Shown here in pieces: positions 39,984-51,852 of a DNA stretch of 64,000 nt. The notes under the pieces are model-generated. The model worked only from the letters and a program-made list of their open reading frames with translations. It was not told where the DNA came from and searched no databases. How positions within the stretch are numbered: the stretch's first letter is position 1; each line of letters starts with the position of its first letter. The stretch lies in NCBI GenBank assembly GCA_032358165.1, contig JAALGY010000033.1, positions 1,860,001 through 1,924,000 of the forward strand, read 5' to 3'. The translations under genes and the position numbers were made by a program. The DNA is from Diplosphaera chodatii (Eukaryota > Chlorophyta > Trebouxiophyceae > Prasiolales > Stichococcaceae).

Positions 39984-41786
39984 ATGAAGAAGGTCAGCAA
40001 GTACACTGCACATCAGAAGCTGGAGCATGCAGAGCTGGCCATGCAGCGGCAGGATGTTGACGCCGCACGCGACTGCCTCCGAGACGCCGCTGAGCTGGCG
40101 CCCCAGGTGCGTACTCTGCGACTGCAACTTGGGACCGCATATGACCGCTCACTGCTGCACATTCTCAAGAGATTGGAGCGACATGCGGACGTCGGCTGCC
40201 GTGCGCAGGATGCGGAGGTGCTGGATGCTCTGGGTGCGCTGCTGGCGGAGCACGGGCCGCGGGATGAGGCTGTCAGGGCCCTGCAGCAGGCCGTCGCAGT
40301 CTCGCCGGCAGAAGGCGCTGAAAAGTACATGTGAGTTGTGTTCGGCCCCCCACCGCTGCATCGTCTGGAGCCGGACGGTCTGATCGTAGTACCGTGATCT
40401 GACAAGCGTGCTTGTTGCTGCACGCAGGTACCTCGGGCAGCTGCTGGAGGGGCAGGAGAGCATACAGAACTTCGAGCGTGGCGTCGCAATCCTGCGCAGC
40501 GAGTTGCGGGAACAGGTGAGGAGCTGTCCGCATTGCTTCAGCACATGGCGTGCAACGGTGCAGCTCAGCACCTGGTAGACGTTGACGCTGCTGCTTACCG
40601 ACAGCATCTTGCTGCATCCCATGCTTCGCCGCTTGCCACAAGCTGTGAGCTCGGGTCGGAGGATGCCAACCTCTGGCGTACGCACTGGGTCAAACCTGCA
40701 AATACACAACCGGCTGCGTTTGGCAGCAGCCGGGTGAGGAGGGCAGCGCGGCGCTGTCGGGGGCGCTGTGCGCCCTGGCCGAGGCGCACATGCACGACGC
40801 GGACGTGAAGCAGGCGGGGCCCCAGGTGGAGGCGCTGCTGCGGGAGGCGCTCCAGCTGGGCGCCAGCCCCGAGCCGCTGCAGGTCCGTGGTGGCCATCCA
40901 GGAACAGCCAAGAGGCATGCACTCATCTTGTGCACGGCGCTCCTCTGCCATTACACAACAGCGCTGCAGCGCCCTGCTTGGCGGCGGGCTTGCAGGCAGG
41001 ACTCGTCTCAATGCTTGCGTGCGTCTGGTGGGCAGGCGCTGGCGAGCCTGCGGGTGGAGGAGGGGCGGCCGGACGAGGCGCTGGCCGCGCTGCGGCAGTC
41101 CATGGCGCTGTGGTACGTGCCGCACCCCGACAGCACCCAGGGGCAGGCGGGCGGGGCAGGGCAGGGCGGCAGAAACGGGGCTGAGAAGGGGGCCACGGCG
41201 CAGCAGCAGGTGGCGCCGACAGCGCAGGAGCTCCCATCCTACGAGTTCCGCCTAGAGTCCGTGAAGCTGCTGCTGGAGCTGGAAGATACCATTGAGACTG
41301 CTGCAGAGGTGCGCTGCTTCGATCTATGAGCAGCTTTGCTGTGGTACAGTGCTTTACCACAAATCTGCTCCATCCAGCGTCCACGCAAGCTGAACCGGTT
41401 CGCAGTCCTGCAGGTGCTGCAGGACCTGATAGAAGAAGACGAGCGGGTGATTGAGACGTGGTACCTGTTTGCGATGTGCCTGCATGCGGGTGGCGAGCAC
41501 GGGGAGGCAGCGTCGGCTGTAGAGCGCGGCCAGGCACTTGCCAAGACCCTGGGCATGCCTGCGGACGACCCTCTGGTGCTGGCATTTGCTGACACAAAGG
41601 TGGGCGGCAGTGTCTGCACACCGATATCTGGATCCCTGCGTTGATCTCCACAGCATTACATGCAGGTCCGCGATGCCGCTGCCCGGAAACCCAATGCAAT
41701 GTTCTCCATCTGCCAAAGTATTCACCAACCTACCATCTGCCTCGCAGGCTGATATTGAGAAGGCACTAGCTGCTGCTGATGATTGA
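39984..41786 (+). CDS. ACL4: TPR protein, RPL4 assembly chaperone (ACL4-like)
   Basis: Yeast Acl4 captures ribosomal protein uL4 during synthesis and brings it to pre-60S particles; the algal protein should do the same. Exons 39984-40106, 40209-40330, 40428-40515, 40727-40882, 41036-41308, 41414-41599 and 41748-41786 join in phase to 328 aa. TPR-like helix pairs run through the protein: KLEHAELAMQRQDVDAARD, EVLDALGALLAEHGPRDEA, then YLGQLLEGQESIQNFERG with the family-typical ILRSEL, ALASLRVEEGRPDEALAALR, ESVKLLLELEDTIETAAEV and WYLFAMCLHAGGEHGEA. The end is acidic (EKALAAADD), also usual. A Gly/Gln-rich loop (about residues 200-230) interrupts the fifth exon product. ATG 39984 opens the first TPR-containing frame. 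Family assignment is from memory but the layout is characteristic. Confidence 0.86.
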
Positions 41787-42902
41787 TGCGACATGTTGAC
41801 ACCACGCACATCTGCCTACAGTGATGTGATTGTGCCAGAGCAGAACCTACGCAGATTGGGATGTGTCTACCGCGTCCATTGGCATCCCCTGGCCTCCCGC
41901 AACGGCCAGCATTCGTAACACGGTATTCAGGAAGAGCAGTGTGCACCCCATGGATGCCATTCAGTTTCAGCATTCATCTGCTGGAATCCAGTCGGCTCAA
42001 TTCATACTGATCTACAGTTGAGCTTGCTGCGCCAACACCCCTCATCCTTGCATTAGGTCTGCCACACAAGTGCTGACTGTGCACTTCCTACCCTTGCCCG
42101 CCCTACCAAGCAAATGAACCAACGGTTGTGATGCGATGATTGCGCTATCTGTTCTGTTCAAGATATAAGAATACTTAGAATACAAAGTTCCCCCACCTAA
42201 CATACAAGAAAAGGCACTGCTGACAGCTGTACTGTGAAAAGATATATGGGGACAAGACCATTGACTTGAGCAGTACCTACGTGTCCTTCATCTCTCGGTC
42301 GAACGCCCACAGCAGCAAGTCGCACAGGGAAAGGGTGAGCAATGGGCGGTGTGACAGGTGTATGTCACCATCAAACGACCAGTGTTTGTATCACCCGCCG
42401 CCAGCTCTAATAAACAAACTTGCTACTACTGTCATGATGAGCAACACCGACTGATATGCCGTCTCACTTGGGATGCTACCCATGTTCCCAGAGGGCATGT
42501 ACCGAAGTTAGCGCTGTCAACAGTCTTCACCTGACAGCCATGCTTGCATCAGGGGCGACCCATGCCTTGCTGTTCTGGGTGCGGCCTGCAATAAGCAGAG
42601 CAATGGCCCTGCATGCAAAATGGTTTCAGCGTTAGACTTCACCATTGTGCCTCTGCAGAGGAGCTCATGTCCAGCAAAGCACTGCATATAGGCACGTTGG
42701 TCGTAAGTAGAACGTCACCTGACGGTTTGCGCACAGGCCGCCGCTGCCCCCGCCGCTGCCGCCGTCAATGCCTTCCCGTTGTCCGCTATTTGCTGGCCAC
42801 CTGGTCAACATAACATATGCAATCTGACCATCAAGTCAAGGTGCCGACCACAGGTCCAGACATCAGTATGTCATGAACTGGCTGTTGACGACGCACACTT
42901 GG
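41787..42902. other. Long convergent intergenic region ACL4 / lipase B
   Basis: At 1.1 kb the largest gene-free stretch here, between two converging stop codons. It is AT-richer around 42130-42250. I see no conserved coding block, tRNA box pair or repeat. Non-coding RNA cannot be excluded. Confidence 0.5.
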
Positions 42903-45117
42903 CTAGGTGCTGTAAAGTTGTTCACCAGTCAACTGAGCGGTGCACGCAGCGTCTGGCACTGCGCAAGCATGGATGATGTCCAGAATGCGCGCCCTGGAAT
43001 GCACATCAAGAACAAGGTGTGCATGAAAGCGACAGCACTTCACCGTTCCAGGGCATGGTGTCTCAAGCAGGTTCCCACCTGTGCGATGGCATACGGTGTG
43101 CGGTTGGGCACACGAGGCTGCGCTGCATGCCCTCGAGGATGGCGGCATGCAGCCTATGGCCATGAGCAGGCGATACAAGGTACACTTCGTGCCCGAGAGG
43201 CACATATGCCCTGGCTGCCTGCACCGGCGCCATTGCTATGCGCATGGCTTTGCTGACAGCATGGGCAGCTGCACCAATAAGCTTCCGCCACCAGATCGGC
43301 ATTTTGAGGGCCGGCGGTGTTCCTGCTGCCGACTGCTGTGCTGCTGCCTGCAGCTGCGATGGTCCGACTGGCCGCGGCTGCGAGGAGGCTTCACCGCATG
43401 CTTTTTGTTGGCCACGAGGCTTCAGGATGCGCGCTGCCCACCCCCGGCTGCACGGCTGGATGTTGCCCAAGACTGCTGGCTGCGGCCCCCGCTCTAATGC
43501 CGCCATGAGGCTGGGCGCAGTTGTTGGCAGTACCACCCGTCTGAACGGGCTCATCAGGCGCGGCACAAAGTCCTCTGCAGGCGCAGCAGCACCGCATTCA
43601 TTTTGACAAGTCCTTTGACACGACATGACGGCATGACGGTCCATACCTGATTTCGATGCATTCTGGACAAACCTGGCATCAGGAACGATTTGAAGTTGTC
43701 CTGCCAGCCGGCGTGCTGCACAGCACGCGCCAGCGCCTGGTTGCCGACTGCCGGGCTGGCAAATGCGATGACGCTGACATTCCTAGCCTGTGATTTCGGC
43801 AGCTGCTGCAGCAATCGCAGCGCGCACAGCTGTGCCACGGCGCCCCCTGGGACCAAGGGCACATGTGTCAGTTGCAGCACCAGGCAGACTCACAACTGCG
43901 ATGATGGTCTGTCTTCGCGAGGCTGGGCTGGCGCACGCCGGCGGCCCCTGATGATGCTAACGATGCAGGCGCAAGATGCTCAGTGACGACCTCAAGGATT
44001 CCATCAGCAACTCACCGAGGCTGTGTCCGCACAGGACCAGGCGCTTGCCCCGGCTTTGTGCCTGTGCATACAGTGATTCGATGGGGATGTGCTGCGACCG
44101 GCCGAGGTACCCCCGGTGCGCTGCCGGACGCTCCTGCGCAAGGTGCCTGCCGCTTCAATGCCGAACTTACATCAGAGTTTGGCACGCCCTTGAAAACGTT
44201 ATGGCACCGTGTAACGTGCAGCTCGCACAGTTGTAAGCCCCACCCGGGCGGCTGCATCTGGCTGCCAGATGTCCATCAGGAGGACGTTCAAGTTTGCCGC
44301 CCAGTCGTACACTGTCAAACTGCCCATAACCCCCACAAACAAAGCATCTTCTGTCTCCGTGTGGCAGTACCTGCGGTGCGAGCACAGGATCAGCACACAG
44401 CGCCTGCAAGTCTGCAGCTGGCCATCTTAATAAACTTAATGGCGGAAACCAACCCATGATTGCTGTCGGCATACCTCTGACCTCTGTCATCAGCTGACCA
44501 CCGTACGGCTGGTGGGACGGCTCCCATCAGCGTCGGCACGCCTTGCAGGTCAGCCAGCAGACTTGCAAAGTGTGCAGCCGCTGCATCACGACCGTGTGTG
44601 ACGACCTTGTAGATCGCCTCGGTAAGCGCCAGAGACGTGAGCAAATCCTGCAGGTGACATTTCCAGATGTAGGCTGGGTGAACATGTCATGCGTCCAGCC
44701 TTGGCATGGCATTCGCGGAGGTTCCATGCACAACATACACCATCACAACACCTTGACAACTCGATGCCGTAAGACGCAAGAGGACGGTCAGTGGGTAGTC
44801 CTCGTGAGAGATTTGCATTTGAGCAGCATGAGGCTCACCTGAAGGCCGCTGCGGCGTGCCATTTCCGGTGCGAGCCCCGCTCGCTGCTGCCAAGTGCTCG
44901 GCTCCGGGCGGCCTTCACGCACTTGTCTTGCGGGAGCGACTGTCCTCATGGGTCTACTAGTAGGCAATCTGGCCTCTGAGAGCAGTGGTTCGGGGCATGC
45001 TGCTCGCATCGAGGCCTGCATCACCTGGAGCGACCGGTGCTGATGCACCGCACCTGTGGCTGGCGCCCCAAAGAAAGCCGGCTTAGGCTGTTGGACATGC
45101 GTCACGAACTTGGCCAT
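42903..45117 (-). CDS. Class 3 lipase B, compact paralogue of lipase A
   Basis: Alpha/beta-hydrolase sharing exon order and motifs with lipase A. Exons 45117-44839, 44647-44475, 44370-44244, 44133-44016, 43846-43673, 43574-43079 and 42993-42903 join in phase to 485 aa. Residues 1-93 are Arg/Ala/Ser-rich and could be a plastid transit peptide. Then DLLTSLALTEAIYKVV, YCHTETEDALFVGVMGS, PAAHRGYLGRSQHIPIESLY, the nucleophile elbow GHSLGGAVAQL split by an intron exactly as in A, FASPAVGNQALARAV and LMPEDFVPRLMSPFRR. A shorter Ala/Gln-rich insert precedes QAARAYVPLGHEVYLV, and AHRMPSHRARILDII likely holds the catalytic His. The sequence then stops, whereas A continues for several exons. An upstream in-frame ATG at 45153 is possible. 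Product and location are inferred. Confidence 0.85.
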
Positions 45118-45543
45118 GTTCAGCAGGTGGGACGGAGTGAGGTTGTTCTGCATGCGCTTTTGCGAGTTGCTGCACCAGGCGAGCTCGAAGCACGTGCAGA
45201 GGCGTGTTGCCCTCACCGCCTCACGTGAGAAACAGCCATCGAGCCATGACCCATGAGGTGTGAAAGGAAGTCAGGAGAACGGCACCCCATAGTTGCCCAC
45301 TGGACGAAGGGCACCGCATCCGCAGAGGATCAAGGCCGGCCTGCGCACGCAGTGGTGCACACATGTTGCCAACCGGCTGAGCAATGCATTGGCATATCAT
45401 TCACCACCAGGCAGGACGCTGAGGTGCTGGGGTGGAAGGGCTTCGCAAATTTTGAGACGCTGACATCTGTGTAACACTTGCATGGGACTTGCAATGAAGG
45501 GGCATCCATATACATCAAAGTAAGGTGCTCACAGGGTATATAG
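45118..45543. other. Divergent promoter region lipase B / SWT1
   Basis: Head-to-head spacer carrying both promoters. No coding block or repeat. A TATA-like TATATA occurs at 45538-45542 just before the SWT1 ATG, too close to be a normal core promoter. Confidence 0.4.
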
Positions 45544-48182
45544 ATGGCGTACATCGATGTCGAGATGCGTGATGCGGCGGAGCTGCATGCCAGCGACGCC
45601 AGTGCTGGCGGCACGCGGCGGCACCAGCATGCTGTGCCTCAGCAGATCAGGGCAGCAATGCATGTGGATCAGACACGTAAGTATACGTCCCTCTGCCATT
45701 TCCGGCGTAGGTGTCTGCTGATGTCCTTGATCGAGACGCAGTGGTGGATATGCCGCAGGATGCATTGACTTCATAGCGGGGTGCAGCAGAGGTGGTACCC
45801 AGTGCGGACAACACCTGCGCATCCATGTCTGCAGGCACGGCGTCCATCTTCATCGTGGCAGACACAAACATATATCTGCACAGCATGTCGCTCCTGGAGC
45901 GCTTCAAAGATCATCTGGGGCCCGGATGTGGAGCAGTGGCGGATCTGGGCTCGGTCGGTCTCCAATGCGCGGTGATCGTCCCGCAGGTAGTCAATGTGAG
46001 TGTTGCGTCTGCTACAATGGGCGTCATCCGGCTCGCGTGGACATGAGCACCCTGCAAAACTGATATCGCCGATGTCACAGGCCGTGTGGCGCGAGCTTGA
46101 TGGGCTCAAGGGGCGAGCAAATCGGCAGGCGGCTGTGCACAGTGCAATTCGGCTAGTCAATGCCGATGCACAGAGTGAGCGGCCATTCTTCATACACCAG
46201 ACGCTGGCGCTCCTTAAGCAGGTCAGCGTTTGAGTCGGCCGAAGAAGCAGTTTGCACAAGGTGAAGCTGGATGCCAGCTGCACTCATGACACCGGCGGCT
46301 GGGTTTGCAGGCTGAGGCCATCAGCGTAGCGCCCAGCGGCGCCAAGCTCAATGGCGACGACTCCGTCTTGCAGTGCTGCCTCCTGTACCAGCAGCTGCTT
46401 CAGCTTCATCAGGTTAGTGACATGAGCAGCTGTGATCATACACATCCAGGCGATCGAGCCGGCTTAGGGCAGGCGACTTTCCCTGTTGCTCTGCCCTCAA
46501 CCAGCAACCCTACGGTGCAGGCGCAGCAGCAGCAACCTAATCACAGCGATGTGCTGGTCATCCTGACAGACGACGAGAACCTGCGTGGTAAGGCGCACGC
46601 AGCTGGCATACCAGCGCACAGCAGCAAATCTCTGAGCCCCAGGTGCTCTCATTAATCATGTGCTGCTGTCATGACACACCACAGGATGGCATGCTGGGCG
46701 TGGCCACGCCACACGGCAATCGGCCTGTTCAAATTTTGGTTTGTAGGGTTGCAGGAACGCCACAGCTCTGTACCACCAGCTCCAGTTGCCTCCCAGGCCG
46801 AACCCTCTGCTGCTGCAGACCCAGGTTGCTGATCATCAACATGCGCTTAGTATCGTTCGGGACACTGCTTGGCACCTGCGACGTAGATGCCAGTAGGCCC
46901 ATGTGCCAAGCTCATTCTCTTTATGCAACCTACAGGCGGCTGGCATGTATGCACTGTCATCGGCGATGCTCCCAGCAGCGCAGTCACTCCCCACACAGCG
47001 ACAGCAGTCGCATCATTCGCAGCAATACTGCACCGCACAACAGCAGCCACCACCATATATGCTGCAGCATGTTGAGCAGCAGCCAACCTTGCAGCAGCAG
47101 CAGCAGCAGCAGCAGCGGCAGCAGCACTACAACCAGATGCAGCACTGCTCAGGCGCAGACCACGCGGTACATGGGCACCAGCAACAGCAGCGCCACCACT
47201 TCCGCAAGTCAACTCGGCAGCCGCAGGTTCCGCTTCTGCAACAGCATCGTCCAGAGCAGCCCACTGTGCAAACTTTGCACACGCAGCAGCACAAGGCGCC
47301 TGCAACCCCGCAGTTGCAGCCGCAGCAGCCCGTAGGGAAGAGCCAGAGGACATCTTTCAGTGCTTGCTCCCCGACCAGCCCAGCAGACAGCCGCAGCATT
47401 GCAGCCAGCCCTCGCGCTGCAGACGCGCTTGGCAGCACTGAGTGGCACGGCACCGCCACAAACGCTCTGAACATCCTGCTCGACAGCCTGCACCCGGCAG
47501 TGGGAGCTATCCTGGCGCACACGCTGGGCGCAGACATCTGGCGGGACTGCATGGACCCGCGCCCACCCTGGCGAACCCCCCGCGACATGCTGATGGCGCT
47601 GCCGAGCGCACGGGACAGTCTGGGTGTGCACGAGTCCTGTCACCACTCTGCAATGCTCCTCCCCAACACGGTGGAGCACGTTGAAGACCGTATCATCAGT
47701 GCCCCGTAAGTTGCTGCAATGAGCATTGAAATGGTGTGCTTCAGGTATGAGGCATGCGGACAGCGGTGACTTCTTCCGTGCGCGAGACGAGCTGTGGGCG
47801 TGCGCCAATCAGCTACGGCAGAACAGAGGGAAGGATGAGGTTGCGGCCTTTGTGCGGCGTGTCTTGAACGCCTGCCGGCAGATGCTGAGCGTTGCGCGCC
47901 GCTGCCTGGCGTCCCATGCTGCTGGTGAGGCGCCTTGACTGGCGGTGCATCAGGAGTGCAGTTGCAAGTTGCCTGACATGTGGTGTGCCACTCTAGAGTG
48001 CAGTTGGCAGCACTTGTGAACTGCGTGTCGTCCTGTTCCGGAGGTGCCACATCTGTGTTCTGACGTGGATTGCAGCTCCGGACTGGCCATCGTCGTCGCT
48101 CGATGCGGATCATCTGATGGAGCAACTTCAGGCAGACGACGAGCACCTACGAGGGCTGGCGAAGTGTGTCCCTCTGCACTGA
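45544..48182 (+). CDS. SWT1: SWT1-type PIN-domain endoribonuclease
   Basis: Yeast Swt1 is a PIN-domain RNA endonuclease that removes aberrant mRNPs at nuclear pores. Exons 45544-45676, 45835-45986, 46081-46221, 46311-46412 and 46521-46642 encode the PIN domain: IFIVADTNIYLHSMSLLERF with the first acidic residue, then IVPQ and VWRELDGLKGRANRQA, LNGDDSVLQCC, and VLVILTDDENLRGKAHAAG, with the acidic residues expected of an active site. A large exon (about 46936-47705) encodes a Gln/His-rich linker including a CAG tract, then STEWHGTATNALNILLD and a helical C-terminal domain continued in 47752-47924 and 48076-48182 (HLMEQLQADDEHLRGLAKC). The acceptor at 47752 (TATGAG) is weak but keeps the frame. 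The joint between 46642 and 46936 is unresolved: phases do not match directly, so a small exon near 46685-46743 may exist. Confidence 0.83.
47092..47119 (+). repeat. CAG trinucleotide tract in SWT1
   Basis: Mostly perfect CAG units encoding poly-Gln in the SWT1 linker. Confidence 0.85.
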
Positions 48183-48282
48183 GCGTGGCGCCAGGAGGCT
48201 GACAGATCATGCACAGCGAGCAGTAGGCTGCTGAATGGCCCGTGCCCGGTGTATGTCGTCATCCGACTCGCCGCACCCGAAG

Positions 48283-48287
48283 TTACA
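48283..48287 (-). terminator. Putative polyadenylation signal TGTAA (SDR gene)
   Basis: TGTAA on the minus strand about 75 bases beyond the SDR stop codon, at the position expected for a green-algal poly(A) signal. Confidence 0.45.
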
Positions 48288-48362
48288 GTGTAGTACAAAA
48301 AGCAGGGTATCACAGCTCGCAGCTGGGTTTCATGCGTGTCAGTGCACAGGAGGCATGACTTG

Positions 48363-50172
48363 TCAAATGTCAAAGTACTTGTTAGTCGGTAGCTCCGGCA
48401 CCTTCTTGCCTTGAACAATCTCGACCACCCTCTGTTCCGCTGCGCGCTGCGACAGTGCCTCAACCATGACCTCAGCCACCTGCAGTGAGAATAAGAGCGT
48501 ATGAAGGGTCATGCTGCCTGCTCGCACACCCGCATTGACAGTTCTTCTTCCTGTACATCACAGGCATCTGCAGCTTGGCCAAAGCATAATGAGCAGCACC
48601 TTGTCCCGGGAGATGGAGCGTCCCGGGTCTGAATCGACACCAAGAAGCGTATCCTCCTTGGACACATACAACCCGCCAAGCTTGTCTGGAGACTCGTTGC
48701 TGAGGCCGCCAGGCCTGCGGGGCTTTCAAGGGAGCTTCAACTGCAGCCGTGGCTGTGCATGCTTGCTGCCCGTGCTTCTGTCACTTCCATACCGGCATGC
48801 AAAACATTTCGTACCGCACAATGGTCCAGTCAAGGCCTGAGGACCGTAGCGCCTGCTCAGCCTCAAGTTTGTTGTCCAGGACTGCAAGGATAAACATGTC
48901 AGACCATGCACACGCGTTCATGGCCCGAGACGTGATCTGTGTGCAGTTTCATCGCAGTTGACATGCACACATGCACATCTGTATCAGCCATGTGACACTG
49001 CTACTGCCGTACCTCCGCCAAATGCCTGCATTGCAAGAAACTCAAGCTGTGGTCCAACAGTTCGAATGGCAAACACTGCGGGGAGACGATGCCAACTCGA
49101 TCTAGCCAACTACTCTGTGGTTTGCTTGGACTCACGTTCAGGAAAATAAAATTTTTGTTATCACTCTGCCCGATCGCCTTCGCATTGGTCAGCAGCGACG
49201 TCAGCAGCACAAACTTCTTCACACCAGTCTTCTTGGCCGCCTCGATGAGGTTCACTGTGCCAACGCTGTCGACCTGTTTGTATTGACCTGCAGCAGCTCG
49301 TGACTGCTGAGTGAAAGGGAAGAGCATGATTGAGATCGGATGTGTGAACGAGTACTCATATGCCAACTCTTGGAGCGCAGACATGGTGAGTCTTCATGTC
49401 AAGCGCACCCAGGTTGAAGCCCGAGTACCCGAGGGCTGACACCACTGCATCAGCGCCGCCGATCACAGAGGCAATGCTCCTGCGCAAACAGGTACATGGG
49501 TCGCTCAGGCTCGACACCATGAGTGGGACATCTCCCACGACCGCACCAGCCGAATGACAGCACAGCATGCAATGTGCACGGGAACATACTCCGAGTCGAA
49601 CAGGTTGTATTTGACGATCTTCACATTACTGTCAGCCCCGAAGAGCTTTTCTGCCTTCTTCTGATCCTGCAGACGACCCACTCACTGTTTCGGAGATGCA
49701 CCGATAAGGGCACCGCAGCAGAGACCCACTTGACATGGCCATGGATGACCTGGAGACGGGAAACGTCCTTTGACATACCCTGACGGGCCAGAACTTTGTA
49801 GCCCTTCTCGGCCAGCTGGCGCACCACGCGCTGCCCCGTATTGCCAGTGGCGCCAGCGACAAACACCTGCATTCTCCAGTGTGCCAGCATTGTCACCTGG
49901 TGCCAGCGCATGGCGGATCATATTCATGTGCATGACATCTTGGTGCGATCTGATATACTCACCGTTGCTCCAGTGGAAAGTGTCGAAGCCAGCACAGAGG
50001 CAGGGTTTACGAAGGGCGTCAGTATTGCCGCCGTGGCAATCTGGACCAGCACATCGCGGCGAGCGACGCCAGCTGTCACGGGAACCTGACCTCCAGCGCC
50101 ATCCAGCTGGGCACACGGTCGCTGAGTGTGGCTGCAGCAGCGATTCACCTGCTTGCATGACTGCCGACCCAT
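48363..50172 (-). CDS. Plastid NAD(P)-binding atypical SDR (At2g34460/Tic62-like)
   Basis: Rossmann-fold protein of the atypical SDR group that includes plant At2g34460 and the Tic62 N-terminal domain; substrate unknown. Nine exons, 50172-49963, 49866-49779, 49680-49590, 49479-49409, 49287-49136, 49025-49013, 48881-48815, 48714-48600, 48479-48363, give 307 aa. The nucleotide-binding motif is VFVAGATGNTGQRVV. Further blocks: ADAVVSALGYSGFNL, VDSVGTVNLIEAAKKTGVKK, FVLLTSLLTNAKAIGQ, LEAEQALRSSGLDWTIVRPGG, SISRDK and VVEIVQGKK. Exon 1 (MGRQSCKQV...) is a transit sequence with a second part, ARRDVLVQIATAAILTPF, that looks like a thylakoid lumen Tat signal. One exon is only 13 bases (49025-49013) and supplies AFGG between FLN and VLDNKLEAE. 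The 49680 acceptor is weak; an alternative at 49666 would break phase. Confidence 0.87.
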
Positions 50173-50832
50173 TGCTGACACCCCAGGACCGATGTCACAC
50201 TGATCAGTGGCATGCGCATGCATGCCCGCCGGAGAGCATTCGCCGACAATAAGATGCAAACATCTTATTGACGGGACAACACTATTACCTTGCGGGCCGC
50301 CTTGCCAAACGGAACTCGGACGGCCGCTCGGGCAGAGCAGGATGACAGCGCAGCGGATTGCATGTGCACCATGCCGGCGCTACGGTTGGAGCCACAGATG
50401 CTCAGTCTCGGGGATGTCAACGGTGGCCCAATGCAATCTGTGATGCGATGAGGTCTACACAGGAGGTGGATCAGGTGAACATGATGATAAATGCATGGAA
50501 ATGGCACGCCCGTACACAGGCTTCGATGCAGCTCCAAAAACCTGGTACTGCACAGATTGATCTGCATGTTGCAAAGTTGCACAGACTCCCTGTCAACATG
50601 ATTGCATCAGTCGCGACTGTCCTTCCAGGAATTTGGAAACATTCACCAGTTGCACATTCCGCTTGCTCTCGGCTTCTAGGTGGTCTTGGTCATTAGGAGC
50701 AAACTCGGCGTGGCGCAAGACACCTGGATTTGCAGCCCTGACGCGGACGATCTGCTGTGTGGATAGAAGCGAGACCTTCAAGGAGCGCTGCAAGTGACTG
50801 CCAGATTGATCGGCAGATTGCTTTGCAAGCCC
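50173..50832. other. Divergent promoter region SDR / TFIIIC subunit-5-like
   Basis: Head-to-head spacer with both promoters. No conserved coding block; a short AT-rich patch near 50480-50500. Confidence 0.45.
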
Positions 50833-51852
50833 ATGTCGCAACGCGCGCATGTGCCACAGCAGGAGGCGCTGGCCATCAGGTACCCGGGGTACGTGCAGAA
50901 TGTCGAGGCGGCTCTCGACACGATGGGTGGCATCAACGCCATTGAGAAGGCACACTATGACGGCGGTGCGAACTACGTGCAGGTCAACTGCCGCCCGGGG
51001 TGCGCACACATGGCACGTCCAAGTCATTCAAGCTCTATGCTGCTGCGACTCCTTTGACACTCAGATTTGATATGCTGTACATAGCTGGAAAGCAGTGTGC
51101 GACAGCCACGGCGGTCTAATTGCCGAGGTGGTGTGCAGAGACCATTTGGCGCACCCGCTGTATGGCGAGCAAAAAAGGAGCAATGCGCTGCTGCTGCGGA
51201 TCACGCAACCCGGCGCCAGCACGGATGGCTCAGCTGGCGCAGAGCAGCCGGCTGTACGAGCCGAAGTGCTGGCTCGAGTGACGTCCACCTACAGGTGAAA
51301 TCAGAGGTGCTGTGTTGCTGCATGCACTTGTGGGCCGGCAGCCAATCCTGCCAGCAGTGAATCAACGTATGAAAGACACCTGGTCGGACCCAGATCGGCT
51401 TGTGACGGCGCAGATTTATGAGCATGGCGGACTTTCAGTATGCGGACGTGGCCAGCAAGGATGTGGGGGACTTTCCAGAGGTGGATGGGCCCTACGGCCC
51501 GGAGCGGAGCCCCATGAGCCTCCTGCCGCCGCTGTTCAGCAAGCAGGACGAGCCGCAGGACTACAGCTTCAAGCAGCCAGCACCTTCGAGTGCGTCGCTC
51601 TATATCACCTGAGTGAGAGGACGCACAGAAGGCTGCGTACCGAGACCTGAGCAGTTGTTGCCCATCAACAGGTGCGATCATGTGTCGACTGCAGGTGCAC
51701 AGCAGATGCGTGCCTCGCAGGCTGGTGCAAAGTCGACTCCAATAGTGCCAGCGTCGCAGCAAGTTGCCCAGGCCGTTCAGAAGGAACAGCAGCAGCCACA
51801 GCCGCAGCAGCCAGTGCAGCAGCAGCAGGACGGATCACCTGCCTTACGATGA
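50833..51852 (+). CDS. GTF3C5: Short TFIIIC subunit-5-like protein (tau95/GTF3C5 N-terminal half)
   Basis: In yeast and animals this subunit helps TFIIIC bind the A box of tRNA genes. Exons 50833-50999, 51139-51294, 51414-51589 and 51695-51852 join in phase to 218 aa. The N-terminus RYPGYVQNVEAALDTMGG, CRPGDHLAHPLYGEQKRSN, and YRFMSMADFQYA are characteristic of the tau95 dimerisation barrel, followed by LLPPLFSKQDEPQDYSF. In the family this part is followed by a C-terminal winged-helix DNA-binding region, for about 500 aa in total. Here the last exon encodes only a Gln/Pro-rich tail (QQQQDGSPALR) and a stop, and the 350 bases before the next gene contain nothing similar. Alternatively, exon 3 reads through its donor to a stop at 51612. 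Either way the DNA-binding half is missing. It may be a truncated gene, a paralogue or a split gene. Confidence 0.75.
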
